64,000 nucleotides of DNA from UBA8199 sp964507045 (GCA_964507045.1 CAZDOO010000018.1:1-64000), one strand, 5' to 3'; positions 33,906-43,694 are shown, counted from the stretch's first letter. Notes: generated by a model from the letters alone, not told the origin. Made by a program: numbers and translations.

Positions 33906-34715
33906 CTACCGAACGGTCGTAGCCTGCTTCAGCCTTTGCCAGTCGGAATTGCTGGCGCTGACGGCTTCCCCGGTCCCCCGGGAATCCGGGTCCTGCAGTT
34001 TGAAGAACTCGGCGTGGCCGTCGGCAAAATTAAGCCCATAGCTGTGTGAATGGCGGGTGGCGGGAAAACTGGCGAAGGGCCGGCTGTCATCTGTCGTCAC
34101 CAGGAACCACGCGTCGTCAATGCTGGCCTCTTGTTCGTCAGTGATCACCCAGATTCTGGCCGGGCCGGCAGCGGCCAGCTCGCTGTCGCGGACGAAGGTG
34201 CGAAAACCGTTAGTCCGGAGATAGCTTTCCATGTAGCGGCTGCCAATCCATCCGTTCATGGAATAGCTGCGCACCCGAGGCGCTTCGCCGGTGCGGGATG
34301 AATCGCCGGGACACCGATAAAAGGTCACTTCGCTGGCATAGGGAAAGAACTTTCCCTGCCGGATGAAGGTCTTGTTGGTTGAATCCGTCGAAACCTTCAT
34401 ATCCCCGAGCACCCAGGAGTTGGTGCCGATCTCGGCCAGAGGATAATTCTGTGCCAGTTTGCCGTCGTTGTCCGCCGTGTACATCTGAAACGCCAGTCCG
34501 GCTTGCTTAAGATTATCCAGGCACACCGTGCGGCGACCCCGGGCCTGCGCGGCCGCGAGCGCCGGGACGAGCAATGCCGCCAGAAGGGCAATGATGGCAA
34601 CGACCAGCAGCAGTTCCGTCAAAGTGAATGCCCGGTCCACACGACATCCTTCACTGCCCCGGCAAACCGGTGGGTTTGCCGGCCACGTCACTACGGCACT
34701 TGAAGGCGAGACCAT
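33906..34715 (-). CDS. Prepilin-like protein with type IV methylation motif
   Basis: This 269-residue protein has the prepilin signature FTLTELLLVVAIIALLAALL near residue 29, preceded by Arg-Ala, so cleavage would be A/F rather than the usual G/F. A pseudopilin-like body follows (VCLDNLKQAGLAFQMYTADN), and the C-terminal segment HSYGLNFADGHAEFFKL resembles the H-X9-DG motif common in Planctomycetes/Verrucomicrobia pseudopilins. Such proteins are exported by type II/IV pilus-like machinery and are very numerous in these phyla. The ATG at 34715 is chosen to leave a leader of normal length. Confidence 0.85.
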   Translation of the reverse strand: MVSPSSAVVTWPANPPVCRGSEGCRVDRAFTLTELLLVVAIIALLAALLVPALAAAQARGRRTVCLDNLKQAGLAFQMYTADNDGKLAQNYPLAEIGTNSWVLGDMKVSTDSTNKTFIRQGKFFPYASEVTFYRCPGDSSRTGEAPRVRSYSMNGWIGSRYMESYLRTNGFRTFVRDSELAAAGPARIWVITDEQEASIDDAWFLVTTDDSRPFASFPATRHSHSYGLNFADGHAEFFKLQDPDSRGTGEAVSASNSDWQRLKQATTVR

Positions 34716-34843
34716 GAGCTTCTGCTGGCTTACACTACTCCCCGTCTGCAGCCGTTGGGAAGTGTGCGTTTCAGGGCACACCTTTTCCTTTTGATTGCAC
34801 CACCGCACCCGGCAAATGATAATCCGGTCACGACAGTATCGGC

Positions 34844-37800
34844 ATGGCACTTATGATACCTGGAGAGTTGATTCTCCTCCTGAGCGCGGCGCTGCTTGCG
34901 CTGCCAGAGACGAGCTGGGGTCAGAAATCCTCGGATGCGGGGAGCTATTGGCGCGTCTGCCGGCTGGCCAGCGGTTTGCCGGAGCCAGCCTGCGTCTCGG
35001 TTACGCTGGCGCCACAGGGCAAAATCCTGTTCCGGCACCTTAACTCAGGGTCTGTCAGCCAGCTCGATGGTTACGCCGTCAACATTATCCCCTCCCCGGG
35101 ACCGGCAGGAGGCCGGGTATATCAGAGTCCCGGCGGCCAGCTCTGGACGGTTGTCGCCGACGGCCTGCAGGAGTTCAAGAATGGCAACTGGGTACGGCAC
35201 CCGGTGCCAGAAATCGCTGCGGAATTCCGCGCCCAGCCGCCGCGGATGGTTAATCCCATACCATTGTGCCCGGCCCGCCAGGGGTTCGTCCTGATTCTCC
35301 TGCCGGACCACCTGCTCCAGTTCAACGCCGAGGATCCGGACCACCCCCGAACCGAAATCCTGATCGCCGCGGCAAGTACCCAGCTCGGCCACTTCTCGAA
35401 CATGACCCTGGCTCGCGATGGCGGGCTATGGATCACGGGTTCACGCGGCATTCTCAAGGTGCCGGGGCCGGTGCGCAACCTGGGACCGGAAACCGAATGG
35501 CGCCAGCACCTGCCGCCCGAATCTCTCCAGCTACAAGGCTTTCAGGAGCCGCATGAGGATGAAGCCGGAGTTGTGACCCTGCTCACTGAAGCCTCAACCG
35601 GTCGCGGGATGACGCTAGTCCACTTCGACGGCCAGCACTGGACGGTGGAAGCGGTGCCGATCCAGGCAGCACAGCGAGCCTGGTGCGCCGCGGAGGGAAC
35701 CCGCTGGGCAATGACCGGGAACTCTCTAATGGAGTGGGAGACTGGCGCGCCCGAAGCGGTGAACGCCGGCCAAGGCTTTGCCCGCCAGTACCACGATGTG
35801 GCGGTCGAACGGGACGGGACCTTCTGGCTGGCCACCTCCGATGGGCTGATTCGCTACGCTCTGCTCACTTGGCGAACGCCCAATTTGGTTCGAACACTCA
35901 ACGCGCCTGTGCCTTGCCTCACGGGGAATGGCGAGAGCCGACTCTGGTTCTTCTCAGACACCAAACTCCATCTCCTTGAGGATGACCGCCACCAGGAATA
36001 CTCCCTGCCGATCATGATCCCGGGCGCTCAATCGGTTGCCCCCGCCTTGTTCCCGCTCAAAGACGGGATGCTGGTTTTCGAGGCGGCGGGCCAGTGCTGG
36101 CAGTTTGAGCCCGGTAAAGGTGTGTTCAGCCCGGTTCGGCGCGAACCCTCCGCGGGGCCGGTCAAAGCCCTGGGATTATTGCGGGACGGCAGACTGTGCG
36201 TCCAAGCTCCGGGCGGCGATGCGTCCAGGCAGGGTTCCCGCTTGGAAATCTATGACGGCGCCAGGTTCGCGCCGCTGGCCGTGCCCCCGCCCGAGCCATC
36301 TCCCGGCTCCGCAATCTCAACCTTGTTCACCGCCCAGAATGGCGACTTGTGGGTGAGCGGTGAGCATGGCACCGCCTGGTACCATGAACAAAAGTGGCGT
36401 CCCTTCATCTCGAATGACGGAAGCAGTCCCGCGTCGGTTGTCAGCTTTGCCGAACAGGTGGACGGCAGACTCTGGTGCGCTACGCAAGACAAGATCTGGG
36501 CATTCGACGGTCGGAATTGGTCCGCAATGCGGGTGGGATTGGACCATATTAACGCTTTGGCCGGGACGCGCGATGGCAGCTTGTGGGTGGCCACCGAAAG
36601 CGGTTTGCATCGCTTCTTCCAGGGCGCCTGGACTGAAAACGGGACAGAGGAGGGCCTGCCCGGCGCGGCAGTTCGCGACCTCTATGAGGACCCGCGGGGC
36701 CGGCTGTGGGCCGCGACGGCAAACGGCTTGAGCCTATACCATCCCGAGGCCGATCCCGACCCGCCGCACACCGAAGCGAAAGCCTTGCCCGGCAAGGGCC
36801 AGCGAATTCCCCAGGGAGGCACGATCACTCTCTCCTTTACCGCTCAAGACAAATGGAACTACTCCCCTCGGCAGCGGCTGCTCTACTCCTGCCGGCTGGA
36901 CGGTCGTGAGTGGTCCGCGTTCCAGGAGGAGCGGAGCGTGTCCTTCACCGACCTGCCGGCCGGCAAACACTACTTCCAGGTGCGCGCCATGGACCGCAAC
37001 GGCAACGTGGATCTCGCGCCCTCACGCCTGGAGTTCAGCGTGGTCCCGCCCTGGTACCGAGAATCGCGCCCGGTCATAATCGCCCTGCTCGGACTGACCG
37101 TGGCCCTGTTTTTCGCCGGCCTGGCCTTCAATCGTCACCGCCAACTGCTTCGGAGTTACGCGGAGGTGGAAAAAAAGGTGGCCCAGCGCACGCGGGAATT
37201 GGAGCTTGCCAACCGCCAGCTGCTGCACAGCCAGAAAATGAATGCCCTCGGCACGCTCGCCGCGGGTATCGCGCATGACTTCAACAACATCCTGTCCATC
37301 ATCGAGGGCTCCGCCCAGATCATCGAGGACAACGTGGACAACTCGACGAAGGTGCGCACCCGCGTTGACCGCATCAAGACCGTGGTCGAGCAGGGCGCCG
37401 GCATCGTCAAAGCCATGCTCGGCTTCAGCCGCGATGCCGGCGAGCAGCCCAGCTCGTGCGACGTCAACGCAGTTCTGGAGGACACCGTCAAGCTGCTGGG
37501 CGACCGGTTCCTGCGCGAGGCGCAGATCACCCTTGAACGCGCTCCCGACCTCCCGAAGGTGCCCTGCTCTAAAGACCTGGTCCAGCAGGTAGTGCTCAAC
37601 TTTCTCTTCAACGCCGCCGAATCCATGCCCCAACGCAAGCAGATCATCCTGGCCACTCGCCAGGTGACGGAGTTGCCGGCTGGCCTGGTGCTGTCGCCTG
37701 CCCCCGCCCGCCAATATGCCGCTGTTTCCGTCCGGGACTTCGGGTGCGGCATCTCTCCCGAAAACCTGCCGCGCATTTTCGAACCGTTCTTCACCACCAA

Positions 37801-37963
37801 AGCCATGTCGGCCCGGCGCGGCACCGGGCTTGGCCTCTCCATGGTCTATGAGCTGGCCAAGAAGATGGGCGCCGGGCTGGCGGTGGCATCCGCCGTGGAC
37901 CACGGCAGCACCTTTACCCTCATCCTGCCGGCGCTGCAAAACACCACGGATGAACACGCATGA
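34844..37963 (+). CDS. Propeller-sensor histidine kinase
   Basis: This 1039-residue membrane sensor has a signal peptide (ILLLSAALLALPETSWGQ). A periplasmic two-component-propeller region of several hundred residues follows, with blades of the form DGSLWVATESGLHRF and RGRLWAATANGLSLY, and a Y_Y_Y-like domain (YSCRLDGREWSAFQEERSVS). One membrane segment (PVIIALLGLTVALFFAGLAF) leads to a coiled coil and kinase core: H-box GIAHDFNNILSIIEG, N-box LNFLFNAAESMP, and ATPase boxes DFGCGISPENL and RGTGLGLSM. This HTCS-like layout usually senses polysaccharide fragments. The last residues (TTDEHA) come from a repeat (37943-38072). A response regulator follows. Confidence 0.92.
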   Translation: MALMIPGELILLLSAALLALPETSWGQKSSDAGSYWRVCRLASGLPEPACVSVTLAPQGKILFRHLNSGSVSQLDGYAVNIIPSPGPAGGRVYQSPGGQLWTVVADGLQEFKNGNWVRHPVPEIAAEFRAQPPRMVNPIPLCPARQGFVLILLPDHLLQFNAEDPDHPRTEILIAAASTQLGHFSNMTLARDGGLWITGSRGILKVPGPVRNLGPETEWRQHLPPESLQLQGFQEPHEDEAGVVTLLTEASTGRGMTLVHFDGQHWTVEAVPIQAAQRAWCAAEGTRWAMTGNSLMEWETGAPEAVNAGQGFARQYHDVAVERDGTFWLATSDGLIRYALLTWRTPNLVRTLNAPVPCLTGNGESRLWFFSDTKLHLLEDDRHQEYSLPIMIPGAQSVAPALFPLKDGMLVFEAAGQCWQFEPGKGVFSPVRREPSAGPVKALGLLRDGRLCVQAPGGDASRQGSRLEIYDGARFAPLAVPPPEPSPGSAISTLFTAQNGDLWVSGEHGTAWYHEQKWRPFISNDGSSPASVVSFAEQVDGRLWCATQDKIWAFDGRNWSAMRVGLDHINALAGTRDGSLWVATESGLHRFFQGAWTENGTEEGLPGAAVRDLYEDPRGRLWAATANGLSLYHPEADPDPPHTEAKALPGKGQRIPQGGTITLSFTAQDKWNYSPRQRLLYSCRLDGREWSAFQEERSVSFTDLPAGKHYFQVRAMDRNGNVDLAPSRLEFSVVPPWYRESRPVIIALLGLTVALFFAGLAFNRHRQLLRSYAEVEKKVAQRTRELELANRQLLHSQKMNALGTLAAGIAHDFNNILSIIEGSAQIIEDNVDNSTKVRTRVDRIKTVVEQGAGIVKAMLGFSRDAGEQPSSCDVNAVLEDTVKLLGDRFLREAQITLERAPDLPKVPCSKDLVQQVVLNFLFNAAESMPQRKQIILATRQVTELPAGLVLSPAPARQYAAVSVRDFGCGISPENLPRIFEPFFTTKAMSARRGTGLGLSMVYELAKKMGAGLAVASAVDHGSTFTLILPALQNTTDEHA

Positions 37964-38072
37964 ACCCAGATGCCTGATGCTGTCACCGGAGTGCAGACTT
38001 GCCGTCGGCGCTTCGCTCACCCAAAGTGACGGCGGTGGCAACGCGCCTCTTATCCGTGTCCATCTGTGGTTA
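37943..38072. repeat. Inverted-arm small element at the 3' end of the kinase gene
   Basis: The left arm ACCACGGATGAACACGCATG (from 37943) and the right arm 38050-38072 (TTATCCGTGTCCATCTGTGG and TTA) are imperfect inverted copies. A related tract lies at 2801-2830. The left arm contributes the final codons and stop of the sensor kinase, so the element appears to have inserted there. The 60-80 nt between the arms has no gene. Confidence 0.55.
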
Positions 38073-38091
38073 GCTTGACTTGTCAGGTCCC

Positions 38092-38739
38092 ATGCAAACA
38101 CCGACCATCCTGATTATTGAAGACGACGACCTCCAATATGAGATCTACGAGGAGGCGCTTAGCCATTACCGGTTGGCCCGTGTCACTAATGGCACCGAAG
38201 CCCTCGCCCAAATCCCCGGCACCCGCCCTGACCTCCTGATCCTCGATCACGTCTTGTCGGAAGGCGAACTTGGCCTGGAATTCCTCCCCCAGTTCAAGGA
38301 GCTGCTGCCCTTTGTGCCCATTATCATCGTCTCGGGCGCCTTGGAGGTGCACCAACAACTCGAGGCGCTCCAAGGCCCGCGTCGTGCGCACTACTGCCTC
38401 ACCAAACCCGTGGACATCCGCGCCCTCAAACGCACCGTCCAGACCGCCCTGAAGGAGTGCGGCGAGCACGAAGCGGTGCGCCAGTTTGAAGCCCTGGAGC
38501 GCTCGCACCGCGTTGACGCGTTCGACCTCTTCAGCCGCTCGACCGACCGCCTTAGCCGGCAGAATCGCATCCGCGAACTCGTGGGCAAGTCCCGTCAGCG
38601 CCCAAACATCTCCGCCCTCGCCCGGGAATTTGGTGTTGCCCGCCGCACGATCATCCGCGACCTGCAGGAATTGATTCGGCGCGGCCAGCTAAAACCCGAA
38701 GTTTATCCCGAATGGGAGAACCCATCGGAAGAAGAATAG
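38092..38739 (+). CDS. Response regulator with C-terminal helix-turn-helix
   Basis: This 215-residue protein has a receiver domain: ILIIEDDD (acidic pocket), the phospho-accepting aspartate in DLLILDHVLSEG, IIIVSGA, and the conserved lysine in CLTKPVD. A coiled linker leads to a C-terminal helix-turn-helix (ISALAREFGVARRTIIRDLQ, ELIRRGQL) of DeoR/HTH_11 type rather than the usual OmpR or NarL type. It follows the sensor kinase by about 130 nt and is its probable partner. The ATG at 38092 is preferred to the TTG at 38080. The glycoside-hydrolase-like gene begins 21 nt downstream and is a plausible target. Confidence 0.88.
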   Translation: MQTPTILIIEDDDLQYEIYEEALSHYRLARVTNGTEALAQIPGTRPDLLILDHVLSEGELGLEFLPQFKELLPFVPIIIVSGALEVHQQLEALQGPRRAHYCLTKPVDIRALKRTVQTALKECGEHEAVRQFEALERSHRVDAFDLFSRSTDRLSRQNRIRELVGKSRQRPNISALAREFGVARRTIIRDLQELIRRGQLKPEVYPEWENPSEEE

Positions 38740-38760
38740 CCTCGTAATGATCCGCACAAA

Positions 38761-41052
38761 GTGAATCTGCCATCTGCTATTTGCCGTTATCTATTGGTCG
38801 TCTTGTCTTGCGCCGCCGCCTCCGCCGCCGTGCTGGAGACAAACCTCGTCCCGAATCCCGGCTTCGAGCAACCCGCCAAAGCCGATGGCCTCCCGGGCGG
38901 CGGCTGGTGGTTGTATCAGGGACTCGGCGACACGGAGGCTATGGTGGATCACGGCACCTTCCACAGCGGCAAGTCATCCGCAAGAATGCAGGCCTCCACC
39001 CGCGCCAAAGCCACTCTCGTCAGCGCCCCGTTCCAGGTCGTTCCCGGTGATGAGGTCCGCTTCAAAGTTTGGGTGCGGGGTGGAAAACTCGGCCGCAGCC
39101 GGCAGCAAGCATCCGCCGGGCTGGCGTTTCGCAATGCCGAGGGCATGGTATTCAAGCGCGCATATTTCACCGCCGATTTGGCAGACGCGACCTGGTCCCT
39201 GATCGCCGGCCAGGCGCAGGCTCCTGACAGCGCCGTTAGCGTTGAAGCTCATTTCGGCTATACCAATACGCCCGCCCCTCTCTGGTTCGACGACGTTCTG
39301 GTAGCCATCACCAGCCCCGTGTCCTTCTCGCTGGTGGGAGGCGCCAAACCGTGGACGGGCGAGCAGGAAATCACTGTGCAGGCAGCCAGCCGCCAGACCA
39401 CTCGCTTTGAGGGCAGCATTCTCGCGTTGGTGGGAAAGCAGAAGCAGATCCTGCCCGTCGTGCTGGAGCCCGGCGCGAGCCGGCAGTTCAAACTGCCTGT
39501 CAGGTTTCCCGCCGTTACCGCATACAATTACACCCTGAGCCTGCTCGACGCTGCCGGCACGCCGCTGCGCGAACTGAAGGGCAAGTTCCACACCCGTCCG
39601 CCCCTCGTGCTTTACCCTGCCAGTCCCTGCTATCATGCCATCGGCCAGGCTAATGGCGACACGCGCGTAGATGCCCGCATCAACGTAAACCCCGCACAAC
39701 GCTCCAACCTCCAGCTTGCGGTAACGGTCCACGACGCCGCAGGCAAGCCGGTCCAGACCGCCTCCACGAACGCCTCCACGGGCGACTTCGTCGGCGTCAA
39801 TGTTCGCCTGCCGATTCAGGCTCCCGGCACCTTCGAGATCACCGCCCGCCTGTTGGAGCGCGCCGGCAAGGAACTCGCCCACGCCACCACCGAGGTCCGG
39901 GTCCGCCCGGCCGTGGAATCTACCGTCACCACAGGACCGGACGGCTTTCTGCGCATCGGCGGCAAACCGCACTTCCCGATCGGCCTATATAGCAGTGGAC
40001 GCTACGAGGACCTGGGCAAGGCTGGCTTCACTGTGACCCATAACTACGGCATCACCACCGGCGACGCCGAGGAACCCATCAACCCCAACGAAGCTCGTCT
40101 CCAGCAGCTCCTGGACAAGTCATGGGCCAACGGCATGCGCATGATGGTCGAGCTGCTCCGCAAGGCCATCGAGAAGGCGCAGTGGCAACAGGTCCGCCGC
40201 CGCATCGAGACCTTCCGCCACCACCCCGGCCTCCTCTGCTGGGGCTCGGAGGAGCGCGTCGCGCGCGGAGCGGCGCCTCTCTCCCACATCGCTGCCCTCT
40301 ACCGACTGGTTCACGAGCTTGACCCGAACCATCCGCTGGTGCTCGGCGACACCCGGGACGTAATCCAAAAGCTGCAGGTGGACCGCCGCGACTTCTTCCC
40401 CGACGCCTGCATGGATGCCGGCATCTGGTGGTGGTATCCCATCCCGCTCCATGCCCCCGACGGCAACGGCCTGGAAGGGACCGATAAATCCACTGGCCTG
40501 CTCCAGCCGCCAGCCTGGCTTACCACTTCGCTGTCAAAGAAGCCGCTCTGGATTGCCATCCAATCCTATCAGCACCCGCGCCTGGACGCTCGCTTCCCGA
40601 CCCCGGCCGAATACCGCTGCATGGCCTACCTGAGCATCATCAACGGCGTCAAAGCCCTCTGGTTCTATACCGGCTCCGGCCAGAAGGATTATTACGGCAA
40701 ACCCGCCGGCCTGCTGAACAAACCCGAGGAAGCCCACTGGGATTATGTCCAAAAGCTGGTCGGCGAACTCCGCCAGTTCAGCCCCGTCATCCTGTCCCCC
40801 GCCTCCACGGCCAAGCTGACCCTCTCACCCGCCGAGGCCCCGGTGGACTTCGCCCTGCGCGAGTCCGGAGGCAAACTCTACCTCCTTGCCGCCAATAAAA
40901 CCGACCGCTCCCAATCCGTGCGCTTCACCGCCAACACTCTGTCCGGCCGCCGGGTCAAGGTCCTTTATGAAGCCCACTCCGCCACCCTCGAGGGCGAATC
41001 GCTGGCGGACGACTTCGCCCCCTTTGGCGTGCACGTTTACGAGTTGGAGTAG
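38761..41052 (+). CDS. Secreted glycoside-hydrolase-like protein with carbohydrate-binding domain
   Basis: This 763-residue protein has a signal peptide (LLVVLSCAAASAAVLE) and an N-terminal jelly-roll carbohydrate-binding domain (NLVPNPGFEQPAKADGLPGG; FHSGKSSARMQASTRAKATL). Beta-sandwich modules follow, and then from about residue 390 a TIM-barrel-like region opening with LRIGGKPHFPIGLYSSGRYE and containing HPGLLCWGSEERVARG and DPNHPLVLGD. The order resembles GH2/GH5-like hydrolases, with the E in WGSEE a candidate acid; the substrate is unknown. The start is a GTG at 38761. It directly follows the response regulator gene. Confidence 0.8.
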   Translation: MNLPSAICRYLLVVLSCAAASAAVLETNLVPNPGFEQPAKADGLPGGGWWLYQGLGDTEAMVDHGTFHSGKSSARMQASTRAKATLVSAPFQVVPGDEVRFKVWVRGGKLGRSRQQASAGLAFRNAEGMVFKRAYFTADLADATWSLIAGQAQAPDSAVSVEAHFGYTNTPAPLWFDDVLVAITSPVSFSLVGGAKPWTGEQEITVQAASRQTTRFEGSILALVGKQKQILPVVLEPGASRQFKLPVRFPAVTAYNYTLSLLDAAGTPLRELKGKFHTRPPLVLYPASPCYHAIGQANGDTRVDARINVNPAQRSNLQLAVTVHDAAGKPVQTASTNASTGDFVGVNVRLPIQAPGTFEITARLLERAGKELAHATTEVRVRPAVESTVTTGPDGFLRIGGKPHFPIGLYSSGRYEDLGKAGFTVTHNYGITTGDAEEPINPNEARLQQLLDKSWANGMRMMVELLRKAIEKAQWQQVRRRIETFRHHPGLLCWGSEERVARGAAPLSHIAALYRLVHELDPNHPLVLGDTRDVIQKLQVDRRDFFPDACMDAGIWWWYPIPLHAPDGNGLEGTDKSTGLLQPPAWLTTSLSKKPLWIAIQSYQHPRLDARFPTPAEYRCMAYLSIINGVKALWFYTGSGQKDYYGKPAGLLNKPEEAHWDYVQKLVGELRQFSPVILSPASTAKLTLSPAEAPVDFALRESGGKLYLLAANKTDRSQSVRFTANTLSGRRVKVLYEAHSATLEGESLADDFAPFGVHVYELE

Positions 41053-41259
41053 GCGCGCGGCAACAAGCGCCAGCGAAAACTGCTGTCCGCAGGGGACGGC
41101 TGACACCGCCCGTCACGGCAGCGCAGCAGTCCGCCGAACTGGGCTTTGTGTTGGCGGCAATACTTGAAGCAGCGGACGACCGGTCGAAGAACATCAAGGC
41201 GACCGGACACATCAGTACCAGTCTTCTTGCGTTGACATGCCTCCCGCCCCCGCAACAAG

Positions 41260-42660
41260 ATGTGCGCCATGAACGAATCGCCCAATTCTCTTACTACACG
41301 TCGCGAGTTTATCAAAACCACGGGTCGCATCGCCGCCGCTTCAGCCCTGGCCGGAGTGGCCATTCCCCACGTCCACGCTGCCGGGAGCGGGCTCATTCAG
41401 ATAGCCTTGGTTGGGTGCGGCGGCCGCGGCACCGGCGCCGCCAACAACGCCCTCGCCACCCAGGCCGGCCCCATCAAGCTCGTCGCCATGGCCGACGTCT
41501 TCGAGAAGAAGCTCAGCGACAGCTATGATGGCGTAAAGAACGAGAAGAAGGAGCTGGTGGACGTGCCGCAAGATCGCAAGTTCATCGGTTTCGACGGCTA
41601 CAAGAAGGCCATGGATTGCCTCAAGCCGGGGGACATCGTCATTCTAACCACGCCGCCGGCGTTCCGCTGGGTCCAGTTCGCCTACGCCATCGAGAAGGGA
41701 TTGAACGTGTTCATGGAAAAGCCGGTCACGGTGGACGGCCCGACCAGCCGCAAGATGCTCAAGCTGGCCGAGGACGCGACGGCCAAGAACCTGAAGGTTG
41801 GGGTGGGCCTGATGTCGCGTCACAGCCGCGCCTTGCAGGAACTGCATCAGCGCATCCAGGACGGCGAGATCGGCGACGTTATTCTGATGCGCGGCTACCG
41901 GATGCACGGGCCGGTCGGACACGCCTTCCAAACCAAGTGGCCGGGCGACCCGAGCGAGTTGCTCTGGCAGATCCGGCACTTCCACGCGTTCCTGTGGGCC
42001 AGCGGCGGCTGCTACAGCGATTTCTACATCCACCATATAGATCATCTGTGCTGGATGAAGAACGCCTGGCCCATTAAAGCCCAGGCAGTCGGCGGCCGGC
42101 ACTATAAGCAAAGCCCGGAGGGCGTGCCCTACGTGGACCAGAACTTCGATTCCTATTCGGTGGAATACACCTTTGCGGACGGCGGCAAGATGTACATGGA
42201 CGGACGTTGCATCAACGGCTGCAACGACATTTACTCCAGCTATGTGCACGGCAGCAAGGGGCTGGCGGTCGCCGCCAAGGCCAGCGACTGCCAGGGTCCC
42301 TCCAGCATCTTCAAGGGCCAGAATATGCAGCGCTCCAACATGCTCTGGATGTCCAAAGACGTGCCCGGACAGGCCGACCCCTATCAAAATGAATGGAACG
42401 AACTGATGCAGGCCATCCGCAATGACAAGCCCTATAACGAGGTCAAGCAGGGCGTCGAAGCCAGCCTGGTCACCAGCATGGGCCGCATGGCCGCCCACAC
42501 CGGTCAGGAGATAACCTTCGAGGACATGCTCAACTGCGAGCATGAATTCGCCCCCGACGTGGACAAGCTTGCGATGGATTCCGCGGCACCGCTAAGAGCC
42601 GACGCCGATGGCAAATACCCCATGCCCATGCCGGGCATTACCAAGAAACGGGAGTATTAA
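41260..42660 (+). CDS. Tat-exported Gfo/Idh/MocA family oxidoreductase (second copy)
   Basis: This 466-residue protein has a twin-arginine-like signal (TRREFIKTTGRIAAASALAG), a Rossmann motif (IALVGCGGRGTGAANNAL), FMEKPVTVDG with the EKP lysine, and the C-terminal segment GGCYSDFYIHHIDHLCWM. It belongs to a different subgroup from 32251-33585 (larger insertions; QIRHFHAFLWASGG). Starts at 41260 and 41269 are both ATG and neither has a clear ribosome site. The 207-nt gap upstream contains a TTGACA (41232-41237) but no well-placed -10. Confidence 0.92.
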   Translation: MCAMNESPNSLTTRREFIKTTGRIAAASALAGVAIPHVHAAGSGLIQIALVGCGGRGTGAANNALATQAGPIKLVAMADVFEKKLSDSYDGVKNEKKELVDVPQDRKFIGFDGYKKAMDCLKPGDIVILTTPPAFRWVQFAYAIEKGLNVFMEKPVTVDGPTSRKMLKLAEDATAKNLKVGVGLMSRHSRALQELHQRIQDGEIGDVILMRGYRMHGPVGHAFQTKWPGDPSELLWQIRHFHAFLWASGGCYSDFYIHHIDHLCWMKNAWPIKAQAVGGRHYKQSPEGVPYVDQNFDSYSVEYTFADGGKMYMDGRCINGCNDIYSSYVHGSKGLAVAAKASDCQGPSSIFKGQNMQRSNMLWMSKDVPGQADPYQNEWNELMQAIRNDKPYNEVKQGVEASLVTSMGRMAAHTGQEITFEDMLNCEHEFAPDVDKLAMDSAAPLRADADGKYPMPMPGITKKREY

Positions 42661-42871
42661 TCTCTCTGGCTCGCGGCCCTCTGGCTGGTTGCGGTAGTCA
42701 ACCTCGATCCAAGTCAGGTCTTCAAGGCTCGGTCGGAACGAGAGCGCTTGGGTTGAGCCGCTGTGGGGTATCTGCGCTCCCCTTAGGGACTCCAAGGTGA
42801 GGCACCTGCCGTACAAGACGCGCCCGCAGCAAAGGGCGGCTTGGATAAACTCCTCAGTGTAGGGACTAGGC

Positions 42872-43522
42872 TCAGCGGGCCAAGGCCCGGCGACAGATAT
42901 CCCACACGCGCCGGTTTCGGGCTAAGGCAACAACCGCGAACACCCCGGCAAAAATGCCCAGCGCGACATTCACTGGTTCTGGCACGGCCGTGATATCCAA
43001 GCTCCAGCCCTGCAATTGGCTCGTCTCGCCCGACGACATATCCGCAAAGAAAATCGTCCACGTCCCGTTCGGATTCATGTTCTTAAAAGCCGACAGGGTG
43101 TTCCCCCCAAAGTAGGTATCTGGCTGGTACGACTGACCACTGACCGGGGACGCCACGCTATGAATGCTTCCATTCGCGGTTGCTTGATCATCCAGCGTGA
43201 TGCTGCCAAACCCCGAAGTGGAGAAACCGAACGAATACTGCGGCTCGCTACCCAGACCCTTACCCACCCGGTTTAACAGGGGCACCAAAACGCCGCCATA
43301 GCTCAGGTAGGCATAAATGTCGCCGTTGTAGCCCCCGGACATGTTAATCGTCACGTTGACATCCTCGATTGACCACATGGGGTCAGTAACCGTTGCCGTT
43401 GCCGACCAACCCGTCGGGTTGCCATCAGGTATGGCACCGCTCGTGGAGCTATAAGTAATGCCTGCCTGCGCAGTCAGGCCGAACCCTAAAGCCAAGCAGC
43501 ACAACAGGAATCGCAATTTCAT
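42872..43522 (-). CDS. PEP-CTERM protein with P-domain-like (proprotein convertase) fold
   Basis: This 216-residue exported protein has a signal peptide (LRFLLCCLALGFGLTAQAG). Its beta-sandwich has SIEDVNVTINMSGGYNGDIY, LSYGGVLVPLLNRVG and NPNGTWTIFFADMSSGETSQ, which match the P-domain attached to subtilisin-like proteases, here without a protease. The C-terminal signal is VPEPVNVALGIFAGVFAVVA followed by a basic tail. The ATG at 43522 follows a strong promoter-like sequence (43541-43568). The 211-nt gap to 42660 holds no gene I can support. Confidence 0.88.
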   Translation of the reverse strand: MKLRFLLCCLALGFGLTAQAGITYSSTSGAIPDGNPTGWSATATVTDPMWSIEDVNVTINMSGGYNGDIYAYLSYGGVLVPLLNRVGKGLGSEPQYSFGFSTSGFGSITLDDQATANGSIHSVASPVSGQSYQPDTYFGGNTLSAFKNMNPNGTWTIFFADMSSGETSQLQGWSLDITAVPEPVNVALGIFAGVFAVVALARNRRVWDICRRALAR

Positions 43523-43540
43523 AGTCCTAGTAACAATCGA

Positions 43541-43568
43541 ATTATTCAGATTCTCCAGCACTTGTCAA
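43541..43568 (-). promoter_or_regulatory. Sigma70-type promoter of the P-domain PEP-CTERM gene
   Basis: On the minus strand TTGACA (43563-43568) and AATAAT (43541-43546) are separated by 16 bp, 18 nt from the ATG at 43522, leaving a very short leader. The spacing and -35 are the same as at the PEP-CTERM gene ending at 15543. Confidence 0.55.
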
Positions 43569-43694
43569 GCCCCCCGACAACTATTTTTGCGAGAGGCTAA
43601 GGCCCTCTATCCCCCTGGTGTTTGCCTGCGGCCCCCTGCGTTTTCCTGCTTTCCTGGCGCGTCAAATGCCCGTACCGTCGGCGCCTGATCACAC

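Noticed and set aside
42592..42816. 74-codon minus-strand frame (contains ALSFRPSLEDLTWIEVDYRN)
   Set aside because: The middle looks protein-like, but both ends overlap other sequence and there is no ribosome site; at most a gene fragment.
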